A stretch of DNA of 15,698 nt, taken from positions 1-15,698 of the forward strand of contig JAHDGT010000051.1 of the NCBI GenBank assembly GCA_020631675.1, given 5' to 3'. The notes under the pieces were generated by a model. It saw only the letters and a list, made by a program, of their open reading frames with translations. It made no database searches and was not told the origin of the DNA. Positions 1 through 6,657 of this stretch are shown piece after piece; the stretch's first letter is position 1, and each line of letters starts with the position of its first letter. Origin of the DNA: Bacteroidota bacterium. GTDB lineage: Bacteria > Bacteroidota > Bacteroidia > Chitinophagales > UBA2359. The position numbers and the translations under genes were made by a program.

Positions 1-81
1 CCCCTTTTTATTGCGTGGATGCGCCCTAATAAGTAACATAATTGGCAATAGTGATTCAGGAAATATGGATTGGAAGCCGCC

Positions 82-115
82 TTTGCCAGCGATTCGTGGT
101 TTATATGTATTTTCG
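82..115 (+). promoter_or_regulatory. Candidate Bacteroidota promoter of the first cyclophilin gene
   Basis: A TTTG at 82-85 lies 22 nt upstream of TATTTTCG (108-115). This resembles the Bacteroidota -33 TTTG and -7 TAnnTTTG pair with one mismatch in the -7 box. It would give a leader of about 45 nt before the ATG at 165. The rest of 1-164 shows no convincing gene; the opening CCCCTTTTTA could be the tail of a terminator from outside the window. The call rests on a short motif only. Confidence 0.35.
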
Positions 116-164
116 CGCCATTGAACCGGATAATTTAGTTAACCTATATAGATTTACATTTACC

Positions 165-821
165 ATGCGTACAACTAAAATGATGTTTGTAGTTGCGCTG
201 ATCAGCATTTTCGTGCTGGGAGCATGCAAGAACAAAGACAAAAAAGCGGAGGAGAAAAAGCCTGCGCAAACAGAGGTGAAAAAAGCCCCTGAAGCGAAAC
301 AAAATACCCCACCAACTAATGCGGCTATGGCTAAAGTGAACAAAGACGAGATGTTGAAATTGATGGAGACGGCTAAGTTCGACAAAGATCTTGACCTTAC
401 TTTGAAGACGAGCAAAGGCGACATCAACTTGACTTTATATGGTACGAAAGTACCTAAGACCGTTGCTAACTTCGTAGGACTGGCGGAAGCTGGTTTTTAT
501 GATGGTTTGAAGTTTCACCGTGTGATCAATGACTTTATGATCCAAGGTGGTTGCCCTTACGGTCGTGGTAATGGTAACCCAGGCTATAAGTTCGCTGATG
601 AGATCGATGCGAGCTTGACACACGATGGTCCAGGTGTATTGAGTATGGCGAATTCTGGCCCGAACACCAATGGTAGCCAGTTCTTCATCACACACAAGGC
701 TACTCCTTGGTTAGACGGCAAGCACACTGTTTTTGGTAAGATCAAGAGTGCTGATGACCAGAAAGTAGTAGACAGCATCGCGAAAGATGATGTGATCAAT
801 TCTGTTGTAGTGAAGCGTTAA
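165..821 (+). CDS. Cyclophilin-type peptidyl-prolyl cis-trans isomerase, lipoprotein
   Basis: A 218-residue protein predicted to catalyse cis-trans isomerisation of prolyl peptide bonds in envelope proteins. Residues 1-20 are a lipoprotein signal ending in a lipobox (VLGAC, lipidated Cys21). A Lys/Glu/Pro/Ala-rich linker (about 22-60) precedes the cyclophilin domain (about 78-217). The active-site set looks complete: FHRV (His118-Arg119), FMIQGG (Phe124, Met125, Gln127), GSQFF (Gln172, Phe174), and PWLDGKHTVFG (Trp182, His187). The ATG at 165 is chosen over an in-frame start at 42 because the lipoprotein signal begins exactly there and the upstream residues look untranslated. The linker would let the enzyme reach into the periplasm from a membrane anchor. 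A second cyclophilin follows after a terminator, so the two are probably transcribed separately. Family assignment is secure; the client proteins are unknown. Confidence 0.93.
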   Translation: MRTTKMMFVVALISIFVLGACKNKDKKAEEKKPAQTEVKKAPEAKQNTPPTNAAMAKVNKDEMLKLMETAKFDKDLDLTLKTSKGDINLTLYGTKVPKTVANFVGLAEAGFYDGLKFHRVINDFMIQGGCPYGRGNGNPGYKFADEIDASLTHDGPGVLSMANSGPNTNGSQFFITHKATPWLDGKHTVFGKIKSADDQKVVDSIAKDDVINSVVVKR

Positions 822-846
822 TTTAAACTACCTCAATTATATATTT

Positions 847-877
847 AAAAAGCCTCGCCAGTTCGGCGGGGCTTTTT
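847..877 (+). terminator. Intrinsic terminator after the first cyclophilin
   Basis: The stem AGCCTCGCC (851-859) pairs with GGCGGGGCT (865-873) around the loop AGTTC, with one G-T wobble. It is flanked by AAAA at 847-850 and followed by a T run at 873-878. It lies 25 nt past the stop codon. The outer A/T pairs could let it act on both strands, but no minus-strand gene ends here. Confidence 0.85.
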
Positions 878-893
878 TATTGAGGGATAAACG

Positions 894-901
894 TATCTTT
901 G
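894..901 (+). promoter_or_regulatory. Candidate -7 box (TATCTTTG) for the second cyclophilin
   Basis: TATCTTTG matches the Bacteroidota -7 consensus TAnnTTTG exactly. It sits directly behind the preceding terminator and 14 nt before the ATG at 916, which implies a very short leader. No clear -33 TTTG is visible at the expected distance. Confidence 0.4.
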
Positions 902-915
902 ATGAAGTTCAAAGT

Positions 916-1599
916 ATGAGAATTATGAGAGTTTTTCCCTTATTGCTAAGCTTTTGCTTGTTTCTTTTATTACTACTATCTACCAGCTGTGATGAGAACC
1001 GCAATACGAATGTATTGATCAGTACGGATGCGGGCGACATCAAGGTGGCACTGTATGATGATACGCCTAAGCATAGAGATAACTTCATCAAATTGGCGGA
1101 TGAGGGTTTTTATGATGGACAGCTTTTTCATAGGGTGATCAAAGACTTTATGATCCAGGCAGGAGATCCGGATTCTAAGTTGACCGATGCGAATAAGATC
1201 GCCGACTTGGGCACGGGTGGACCGGGTTATACGATCCCTCCTGAGATCGTGCAGGGGCGTTTTCATAAAAAAGGGGCTTTATGTGCGGCACGTAAGACAG
1301 ATGCAGTGAACCCGGATAAGCTGAGTTCTGGCTCTCAATTTTACATTGTTAAAGGAAAGGTCTTAACGGAGCAGGAATTGGAGAAAGAGGCGAAGCGCGC
1401 TGGTGTGACCCTGACCGAAGAACAAAAAGCGGTTTATAAGTCGGAAGGAGGATCGCCACACTTGGATGGTGGCTATACGGTTTTCGGAGAGGTGGAAAGT
1501 GGAATGGAAGTCGTAGATAAAATAGTCAACTCGCCCACGGAACCCAATGATAGACCCAGCAAGGACATACGAATAAAGCGGGTAATGGTGATTAGATAG
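916..1599 (+). CDS. Cyclophilin-type peptidyl-prolyl isomerase, lipoprotein with domain insertion
   Basis: A 227-residue second cyclophilin. The ATG at 916 opens a hydrophobic signal segment (about 5-21) ending in LSTSC (Cys25), so it is probably a lipoprotein, although the lipobox is weaker than in its neighbour. The fold starts near residue 33. Arg73 (FHRV), Phe78-Met79 and Gln81 (FMIQAG) and Gln141-Phe142 (GSQFY) are present. A charged insertion (about 147-180) separates the GSQF block from the last motif, PHLDGGYTVFG. The Trp of the classical drug-binding site is His182 and the catalytic-site His is Tyr187. That pattern is, to my recollection, common in bacterial cyclophilins and should reduce cyclosporin binding without abolishing activity. 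An upstream in-frame TTG at 880 lies inside the terminator T run and is rejected as the start. Confidence 0.9.
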   Translation: MRIMRVFPLLLSFCLFLLLLLSTSCDENRNTNVLISTDAGDIKVALYDDTPKHRDNFIKLADEGFYDGQLFHRVIKDFMIQAGDPDSKLTDANKIADLGTGGPGYTIPPEIVQGRFHKKGALCAARKTDAVNPDKLSSGSQFYIVKGKVLTEQELEKEAKRAGVTLTEEQKAVYKSEGGSPHLDGGYTVFGEVESGMEVVDKIVNSPTEPNDRPSKDIRIKRVMVIR

Positions 1600-1611
1600 G
1601 TCAGCATTTAA

Positions 1612-1619
1612 TACCTTCG
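1612..1619 (+). promoter_or_regulatory. Candidate -7 box (TACCTTCG) upstream of manC
   Basis: TACCTTCG differs from TAnnTTTG at one position and has the same TTCG ending as the box proposed at 108-115. It lies 23 nt before the ATG at 1643 and 12 nt after the previous stop codon, so manC may have its own promoter despite the short gap. No -33 element is evident. Confidence 0.35.
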
Positions 1620-1642
1620 CGGTCTATTCTTGAAAGACAACT

Positions 1643-2755
1643 ATGATACAAAGGGAAAATCTGTATGTGGCCATCATGGCCGGTGGTATAGGTAGTAGAT
1701 TTTGGCCAAAGAGTCGTACGGTACTACCCAAGCAATTTTTAGACATTCTAGGTGTTGGTAGAAGTTTGCTGCAAAGCACTTTTGATCGTTTTTCAAAGAT
1801 CGTACCCCAAGAGAATATCTATATCATTACGGGCGCGCCTTATCGCAATTTGGTGCAGGAGCAGCTACCAGAGTTGCCCGCTGAGCAGATCATGGCAGAG
1901 CCCATGCGAAGGAATACGGGCCCCTGTGTGGCCTATATGGCCTATAAGCTCTATCAGAAAAACCCGAAAGCTACTTTTGTGGTCGCCCCCTCTGATCATT
2001 TGATCACCGACAATGACAACTTTTTCAAGACCATAGAACGGGCAGCACATTTTGCCGAACACAATGATGGTCTGGTCACCTTGGGTATTAAGCCACATAG
2101 ACCACATACGGGCTATGGCTATATTCAATTCTTAGATGAAGATTTGAGTGATACCGGCTTGCAAGGTGAAGTAGAAGGAGTTAGAATGGTGAAAACATTC
2201 ACGGAGAAACCCAATGCCGATATGGCACAAGCTTTTTTGGATAGCGGTGATTTTCTCTGGAATGCAGGAATCTTTGTTTGGCGGGCGGATGTGATCAAGC
2301 GATCTTTCGAGCAATACCAGCCGGACATGGCCAATATCTTCGCCGAAGTTGGGGACAGCTACAACACCCCCGAAGAAGACAAAGCGATATTAAAAGCTTA
2401 CGAGCAGTGCAAGAATATATCCATTGATTACGCCATTATGGAGTATGCTGATAATGTTTTCGTACTGCCGAGCAGCTTCGGATGGTCGGATTTAGGTAAC
2501 TGGACTTCCTTATGGGAGCAGCACGAAAAAGACTATCTGGGGAATGCGGTGGAAGGCAATGGCGTGATCATCTATAATTCAGAGAACTGTATGGTCATGG
2601 CCCCCGATGGCAAGGCGGTGATCGTACAAGGATTGACCGATTACTGCGTAGTGGATACCAAAGATGTACTACTGATCTGCCATCTCAGCGAGGAACAACG
2701 CATTAAAGAGTTTCATGCCGATGTGAAGCGCATGAAAGGAGATCGTTTTGTCTGA
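1643..2755 (+). CDS. manC: Mannose-1-phosphate guanylyltransferase
   Basis: A 370-residue cytoplasmic nucleotidyltransferase expected to convert mannose-1-phosphate and GTP to GDP-mannose and pyrophosphate. This supplies mannose and fucose donors for surface polysaccharide and glycoprotein. The N-terminal nucleotide-binding signature GGIGSRFWPKSRTVLPK (14-30) is intact. AEPMRRNTGP (85-94), VVAPSDHL (113-120), FTEKP (186-190) and WNAGIF (206-211) follow in the order expected for GDP-mannose pyrophosphorylases. The length fits the short single-domain form common in Bacteroidota, without the phosphomannose isomerase domain fused in many proteobacterial ManC proteins. No other sugar-nucleotide gene is adjacent, so its pathway use cannot be narrowed from context. 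The start at 1643 is the first ATG and gives the normal beginning just before the signature. Confidence 0.93.
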   Translation: MIQRENLYVAIMAGGIGSRFWPKSRTVLPKQFLDILGVGRSLLQSTFDRFSKIVPQENIYIITGAPYRNLVQEQLPELPAEQIMAEPMRRNTGPCVAYMAYKLYQKNPKATFVVAPSDHLITDNDNFFKTIERAAHFAEHNDGLVTLGIKPHRPHTGYGYIQFLDEDLSDTGLQGEVEGVRMVKTFTEKPNADMAQAFLDSGDFLWNAGIFVWRADVIKRSFEQYQPDMANIFAEVGDSYNTPEEDKAILKAYEQCKNISIDYAIMEYADNVFVLPSSFGWSDLGNWTSLWEQHEKDYLGNAVEGNGVIIYNSENCMVMAPDGKAVIVQGLTDYCVVDTKDVLLICHLSEEQRIKEFHADVKRMKGDRFV

Positions 2756-2782
2756 TTGATGTTCATTCAGATGAAAAGAAAA

Positions 2783-2790
2783 TAGTTTTG
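2783..2790 (+). promoter_or_regulatory. Candidate -7 box (TAGTTTTG) ahead of a non-coding region
   Basis: An exact TAnnTTTG match 28 nt after the manC stop codon. A transcript from it would begin near 2797 and cover the hairpin-rich stretch that follows, before the endonuclease gene. No -33 TTTG lies at suitable spacing, so this is motif evidence only. Confidence 0.3.
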
Positions 2791-2800
2791 CACGATTAAT

Positions 2801-2959
2801 AAAGCGCCCGCTTTACTCTTTACAAACAAGTGCCTGGACAAAAGTAAGCGTATAGCTTAAGGCGCAGCTATTTTAGTTGTAGCCAAGGCATGAAAACCGA
2901 GCTATAGCAGGGCTACAGTAGGCTTTTCATAACGCAGGATACGGCTAAAAGAGCAAGCC
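2801..2959 (+). other. Hairpin-rich intergenic region, possible structured RNA or repeat
   Basis: Five short inverted repeats lie in a row without a coding frame. AAAGC/GCTTT is at 2801-2805/2810-2814. TAAGC/GCTTA is at 2845-2849/2855-2859. GGC plus AGCTA pairs with TAGTT plus GCC across 2861-2884. TGAAAACC pairs with GG(C)TTTTCA across 2891-2929 and encloses TAGC-AGG-GCTA. GGCT/AGCC is at 2943-2946/2956-2959. A promoter-like box precedes the region and another follows it. It could be a small RNA, a leader of the endonuclease gene, or a dispersed intergenic repeat. The strand is assumed from the flanking genes. Confidence 0.35.
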
Positions 2960-2971
2960 AGAAGCAACGAT

Positions 2972-2979
2972 TATTTTTG
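2972..2979 (+). promoter_or_regulatory. Candidate -7 box (TATTTTTG) of the endonuclease-fold gene
   Basis: An exact TAnnTTTG match 24 nt before the ATG at 3004, giving a leader of about 15-20 nt. It overlaps the in-frame TTG at 2977, which argues against that codon being the translation start. Confidence 0.45.
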
Positions 2980-3003
2980 TTCGGGTACTTAATAACTATT
3001 GCC

Positions 3004-4008
3004 ATGAAATCACTCAAAGGCGCTTTGAAATTCATTGTAGCGGGTTTGGTCTCGCTATTCATTGTATTAAAATGGGACTTTTTCGTAGAGAACGGAGAGC
3101 ATTTATTAGAGGAATGGAATAAAGATAGTCCACAAGCACAATCAGAGCCCGCTAGTGGTAGCGGTGGTGCGGAGTCCTCGGAAACAGAGTCGAAACCTTA
3201 CAAACCAAAACACACACCCGGAGATCGGGGAGGGGCGAAGAAAGTAGATGTTGATGCGATAAAAGTCGTTTCTTGGAATATGTGTAACATCGGCTTGAGC
3301 AAGGATAATGAAGAGGTGACCTATATGGCCAAGATCCTTAAGGATTATGATATTCTGGCCATCCAAGAAATATCTACGAAGCTGAGTGGACCACGTGCGA
3401 TCACCAAGCTCAGTGAGCAATTAAACCGCAAAGGAGATACTTGGGATTATGTGATCAGTGACCCTACTGATGGCCCGGGTAGCGAACGCTACGCTTATTT
3501 ATGGCGCAGTAGTAAACTGGACCTAAAGAACGACTGGTTGGTGAAATCCGGAACGGTGGCAACGATCGACCGCGAACCTTATATGGCGCGTTTTGAAACA
3601 CCAGATAAGAAAACAGTGCTCTTAGCGAATTTCCATGCGGTACCCAGCTCTAAAAAGCCAGAAACAGAGGTCGAGCTGCTTCCCAACCTGCACAGATTGT
3701 ATAAGAAAGACAATTTGATGGTGATGGGCGATTTTAACCTATCGCAAAAAAAGCCCGCTTTTGACGGCCTGAAGAGCGCAGGCTACGAACCGATCTTAGT
3801 GGATCAAAAAACCAGCCTTCGCCGTATTCCTAAAGATGGGGACTATCTTGCACAAGAGTACGATAACATCTTTTACGAAACATCAGCACTGCGTTCCATA
3901 AAAACCGGCATCATAGATTTTGTGCCCGATTTTGAAAGCCTCAAAGAAGCCCGCGACATATCCGATCACCTGCCCATCTTCGGAGAATTCGAGTGGGTTG
4001 GAGAGTAA
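3004..4008 (+). CDS. Membrane-anchored endonuclease/exonuclease/phosphatase-family protein
   Basis: A 334-residue protein. An N-terminal hydrophobic helix (about 8-24, with no clear cleavage site) is followed by a Ser/Gly/Glu-rich linker (about 41-82) and a DNase I-like fold (about 85-332). Family landmarks appear in order: VVSWNM (Asn92), AIQEI (Glu122), SERYAYLWR (160-168), NFHAVP (His211), MGDFN (Asp243, Asn245), YDNIF (Asp287) and SDHLP (Asp321, His322). These are the metal-binding and catalytic positions of Mg2+-dependent phosphodiesterases, so it is probably active. The substrate could be DNA, RNA or a phospho-lipid or phospho-sugar and cannot be told from sequence. The anchor and linker suggest the domain is displayed on the outer face of the inner membrane, which fits extracytoplasmic nucleic-acid breakdown. 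The ATG at 3004 is chosen because it opens the membrane helix. Confidence 0.88.
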   Translation: MKSLKGALKFIVAGLVSLFIVLKWDFFVENGEHLLEEWNKDSPQAQSEPASGSGGAESSETESKPYKPKHTPGDRGGAKKVDVDAIKVVSWNMCNIGLSKDNEEVTYMAKILKDYDILAIQEISTKLSGPRAITKLSEQLNRKGDTWDYVISDPTDGPGSERYAYLWRSSKLDLKNDWLVKSGTVATIDREPYMARFETPDKKTVLLANFHAVPSSKKPETEVELLPNLHRLYKKDNLMVMGDFNLSQKKPAFDGLKSAGYEPILVDQKTSLRRIPKDGDYLAQEYDNIFYETSALRSIKTGIIDFVPDFESLKEARDISDHLPIFGEFEWVGE

Positions 4009-4017
4009 AGTAAAGTA

Positions 4018-4145
4018 GTCTGAATCACGGATTATGATGGATTACGTGATCCCCACGGATTATTTTTGTCTGACTGACTGCTTATCATAGCAGCGTAAAA
4101 AGAAATCAGTGTTATCCACTAATCCTTAAAATCGGTGATTCAGAC
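4018..4145. repeat. Degenerate TCTGAATCACGGATTA-type intergenic repeat
   Basis: GTCTGAATCAC (4018-4028) and GTGATTCAGAC (4135-4145) form a perfect 11-bp inverted repeat enclosing the segment. Inside are iterated GGATTA cores (4029-4034, 4039-4044, 4057-4062) and a second TGTCTGA (4067-4073). Short units of this TCTGAATCACGGATTA type are, from my recollection, scattered through intergenic regions of many Bacteroidota genomes. It lies between convergent genes and has no coding frame. Confidence 0.55.
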
Positions 4146-4221
4146 AAAGATGGATGAAAGGGCGATACGGATTTCTAAATTGCACGCCAGCACGAAATAT
4201 CGAGTCTGATCAACCCAATAA

Positions 4222-4255
4222 AAAAAGCCGATTAGCGTAAGCTAATCGGCTTTTT
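4222..4255. terminator. Bidirectional intrinsic terminator between convergent genes
   Basis: A perfect 15-bp stem, AAAAAGCCGATTAGC (4222-4236) against GCTAATCGGCTTTTT (4241-4255), with a GTAA tetraloop. A and T runs on the outer ends make it work in both directions. It would end the endonuclease transcript on the plus strand and the exbB-exbD operon on the minus strand, whose last stop codon is 33 nt away. Confidence 0.92.
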
Positions 4256-4288
4256 AAGTTGCCCACAAAAGACAAAATTAAGTTCGAA

Positions 4289-4762
4289 TTACAAATCATC
4301 AGTACGAGGTACCGCAGAGTAGTTCACTTTCAAAGCAGCTACTTTACGCAACTCCTGCTTAACGTCTGTAACGATACCCATTTTCGTATCGCGGTCAACA
4401 CGAAGAGAAGTGGTCATCTGACCGATCAACTCTTCAGGTACTTTAGATCGCTCATTCAAAATGAAGCGACGAATATCTTCTTTCTCGGCGAAGGAATCGT
4501 TCAATTGAATACGTGGTGCTGTACCCAGCTTCGCACGATGCTTTTGAACAGGTGGTCCTACGTATATGTAACTCACCAAAGATTTTTTCTCCAACTTCTG
4601 CAACTCGGTCGCTTTGGCAGGCTTGATGTCCACTAAGCGTTCCGCATCCCTCATTACGGTAGCTACCATAAAGAAGAACAGCAGGATGAAGATAATATCC
4701 GGCAAAGAGGCGGTCGATATAGCGGGGGTTTTTCTTCCCCCTTTTTTTCTGATTGCAGCCAT
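4289..4762 (-). CDS. exbD: ExbD/TolR-family biopolymer transport protein (second copy)
   Basis: A 157-residue inner-membrane protein. It has a basic N-terminus (residues 1-12), one transmembrane helix (about 20-37) and a periplasmic domain. LPDIIFILLFFFMV carries the conserved helix aspartate (Asp22) that ExbD and TolR use for proton coupling. It is expected to join ExbB in a proton-driven motor that energises TonB-dependent outer-membrane transport or a related process. It is the last gene of a four-gene minus-strand operon, 104 nt after the other exbD, with a strong terminator behind it. The C-terminal domain diverges from its neighbour, so the two are paralogues and not a recent duplication. 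Whether they act together or serve different TonB-like partners is not visible; tonB itself is absent from the window. Confidence 0.9.
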   Translation of the reverse strand: MAAIRKKGGRKTPAISTASLPDIIFILLFFFMVATVMRDAERLVDIKPAKATELQKLEKKSLVSYIYVGPPVQKHRAKLGTAPRIQLNDSFAEKEDIRRFILNERSKVPEELIGQMTTSLRVDRDTKMGIVTDVKQELRKVAALKVNYSAVPRTDDL

Positions 4763-4799
4763 TTTGCTGTGTTTTAAATTAAGCTAAACGTTACGTTCT

Positions 4800-4852
4800 G
4801 TAGGTAATTCGAGAAATGCTCTTTCAGCACGAAGAAACATTCTAAAACCTAC
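4800..4852 (-). other. Hairpin between the two exbD genes
   Basis: In plus-strand coordinates GTAGGT (4800-4805) pairs with ACCTAC (4847-4852). AGAAATG (4812-4818) pairs with CATTCT (4838-4843) with one bulge, and GCT/AGC (4819-4821/4827-4829) closes the tip. No T run follows on the minus strand, so it is more likely an mRNA-processing or stability element than a terminator. It occupies about half of the 104-nt gap. Confidence 0.35.
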
Positions 4853-4866
4853 CCAACTAACTGAAT

Positions 4867-5406
4867 CTACTTACCGAAATCCTCTGGTTCAGCCTCAGAA
4901 ATACGCAGCGGGTAATCCGCACGGACTTCTTTTTTCTGATCGTTGTCCAAATCTTCAAAGTCTCTTCCGAACTTGCTGTTCGCGGACTCGTCACGCATCT
5001 CATTATAGGCCGCACGCAATTCGTTCTGAACAGCGATATAAGTCTCATAAGATGTACCACGGTCATTCTTTAAAGAAACGACCGCTTTGGTCGGACTATC
5101 AGAGAAATTCGGGTCAGCACCATTGTTGTTCACATGACGCTTGGTCAGCTCCAACAATTCACGGATTTCGATGGGCTCGCCCTTTACCAATAACTGGTTG
5201 CTCGAGTTCACCAAAATATTCAGCACATTACGCTTGTTCACGTCCGATTCAGGTGGCGGCTCCTCAGAGTAAGGAGGCAGCATCACCATCAATCCCTTGT
5301 CAATATCCATCGTGGTGGTCACCAGGAAGAAGATCAACAATAAGAAGGCGATATCCGCCATCGAACTGGCATTGATCTCTGTCGATTCTCTAGTTTTCCT
5401 AGGCAT
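4867..5406 (-). CDS. exbD: ExbD/TolR-family biopolymer transport protein (first copy)
   Basis: A 179-residue inner-membrane protein starting MPRKTRESTEINASSMAD. A single transmembrane helix (about 17-34) contains the key aspartate Asp18 in MADIAFLLLIFFLVTT. The periplasmic part opens with MLPPYSEEPPPES and VLNILVNSSNQLLVKGEPI, the usual ExbD strand that runs into the dimer domain. An acidic extension (from about residue 139, ending EAEPEDFGK) makes it longer than the roughly 140 residues of typical ExbD. It is the third gene of the operon, 54 nt after the 121-residue membrane protein. It is predicted to form the ExbB-ExbD proton channel complex. Residues Asp18 and the helix length argue for function. 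Start by ATG at 5406; no alternative is close. Confidence 0.92.
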   Translation of the reverse strand: MPRKTRESTEINASSMADIAFLLLIFFLVTTTMDIDKGLMVMLPPYSEEPPPESDVNKRNVLNILVNSSNQLLVKGEPIEIRELLELTKRHVNNNGADPNFSDSPTKAVVSLKNDRGTSYETYIAVQNELRAAYNEMRDESANSKFGRDFEDLDNDQKKEVRADYPLRISEAEPEDFGK

Positions 5407-5460
5407 GATCTATTGATTTAAAGGTGTGTTAATAGAAAAAATGCAACTGATCAGTATGGA

Positions 5461-5826
5461 TCAGCGCGATGTGATGCCTCTTACCACGTCCATCACTAAT
5501 GAACCGATGAACAGTACAGAGCTTACACCTAATATCAATAAACCGCCTTTTAGGAAAGCATGAACGGTCTTCCAACTGTCTTTAACATGGTCGAACTTCG
5601 CCTTGTTAAAAGCCTCAGGAATATCGCCAGATGCTGTGAAATAGCAGAATAGGACAAATAGAACGAATAGAAGTACCCCTGCCAAACCTTTAATGGTCGT
5701 ACTTGCATCAGCAGCCATGTTCCGACCAACATTGATCAATGCGAAAAGCAAAATCAAAGCAGGAACAATGAAGATGGAAGTATACCAAGCCAGAGGAATA
5801 CCTATATCAGTAAAGAAATCTTGCAT
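5461..5826 (-). CDS. Small three-helix membrane protein of the exbB-exbD operon
   Basis: A 121-residue protein with three predicted transmembrane helices (about 15-35, 46-66 and 92-115) joined by short polar loops. The longest loop (about 67-90) contains GDIPEAFNKAKFDHVKDSWK. I do not recognise a named domain. Its place between exbB (108 nt upstream) and exbD (54 nt downstream) is an arrangement I associate with Bacteroidota, and it suggests an accessory subunit or assembly factor for the motor. That role is inference from position; the sequence shows no ion-channel or catalytic signature. The ATG at 5826 is the only sensible start and gives a short cytoplasmic or periplasmic N-terminus before the first helix. 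Confidence 0.85.
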   Translation of the reverse strand: MQDFFTDIGIPLAWYTSIFIVPALILLFALINVGRNMAADASTTIKGLAGVLLFVLFVLFCYFTASGDIPEAFNKAKFDHVKDSWKTVHAFLKGGLLILGVSSVLFIGSLVMDVVRGITSR

Positions 5827-5934
5827 GATAGATAATAAGTTTCGTTTGGTTTGTGAATAAACGGAGTGAACGCGCTAATACATACGCAGCAACACTCCAT
5901 AGATAAAAGAAACTAAATCCCTTGAATCAAGGTA

Positions 5935-6657
5935 TTAACCTCTTTTTACCACGTTGTATTTGTTCAACAAATCAACGAAAGAGATAGAAGCATCTTCCAT
6001 GTTATTAACAATACCGTCTACCTTAGAAACGATGTAGTTATAGAAGATCTGCAAGATGATCGCGACCACAAGACCGAATACGGTCGTTAAAAGTGCCTGC
6101 TTAATACCCCCCGCTACCAAACCAGGAGAAATATCACCCGCTTCCTCAATAGAGTTGAAGGCCTCGATCATACCTAATACCGTACCCATGAACCCTAACA
6201 TCGGCGCCAAAGAGATAAATAGAGAGATCCAAACCAAACCTTTCTCTAAAAGACCCATTTGTACGGATCCGTAAGAAACGATCGACTTCTCAACTACGTC
6301 CAAACCTTCGTCTGCACGGTTCAAACCTTGATAGAAAATACTCGCGATAGGACCACGAGTTGATTTACATACTTCTTTAGCACGCTCTACGTCGCCCTCT
6401 TGCAATGCGGATTCCACATTACGTAAAAGCGCGTTTGGATTAACGGTCTTCAGGTTCAAAGTGATGATGCGCTCAATGCACACCGCCAAACCTAAGATCA
6501 GACAGACCAACACCAAGGCCATGAACTGCCAGCCACCGTCGATGAAGTACTGTTTCAACACTTCTTGAGTGCCCCCACCATCTTGGGCCATAGCATATGC
6601 TTCAGGCACCAGCATTAGCAGTCCGAATGCCGCTAACGGTAGTAGAAAACGTTTCAT
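5935..6657 (-). CDS. exbB: ExbB/TolQ/MotA-family proton channel protein
   Basis: A 240-residue protein. It has a signal peptide (about 1-24, ending AYAMAQD), as in other Bacteroidota ExbB proteins, then helix 1 (about 43-66), a cytoplasmic domain, helix 2 (about 141-166) and helix 3 (about 186-209). The family signature appears in LAPMLGFMGTVLGMIEAF (Thr159 in the pore helix), followed by GGIKQALLTTVFGLVVAI with Thr191 and Thr192. It should form the pentameric pore around ExbD helices that converts proton flow into work on TonB-like partners. The ATG at 6657 is preferred to an in-frame TTG at 6663. It is the first gene of the operon. The only promoter-like match upstream is weak: TTTATTTG, minus strand at 6872-6879, would give a leader of roughly 200 nt. 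Confidence 0.94.
   Translation of the reverse strand: MKRFLLPLAAFGLLMLVPEAYAMAQDGGGTQEVLKQYFIDGGWQFMALVLVCLILGLAVCIERIITLNLKTVNPNALLRNVESALQEGDVERAKEVCKSTRGPIASIFYQGLNRADEGLDVVEKSIVSYGSVQMGLLEKGLVWISLFISLAPMLGFMGTVLGMIEAFNSIEEAGDISPGLVAGGIKQALLTTVFGLVVAIILQIFYNYIVSKVDGIVNNMEDASISFVDLLNKYNVVKRG

Noticed and set aside
42..164. N-terminal extension of the first cyclophilin
   Set aside because: The lipoprotein signal begins at the ATG at 165, and a promoter-like box lies inside the extension.
4061..4068. Exact TAnnTTTG box on the plus strand
   Set aside because: It lies inside the GGATTA repeat, and only a convergent gene end and a terminator follow it.
4259..4636. Plus-strand open frame of 125 codons
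   Set aside because: It is antisense to the second exbD, starts next to the terminator, and has no family features.
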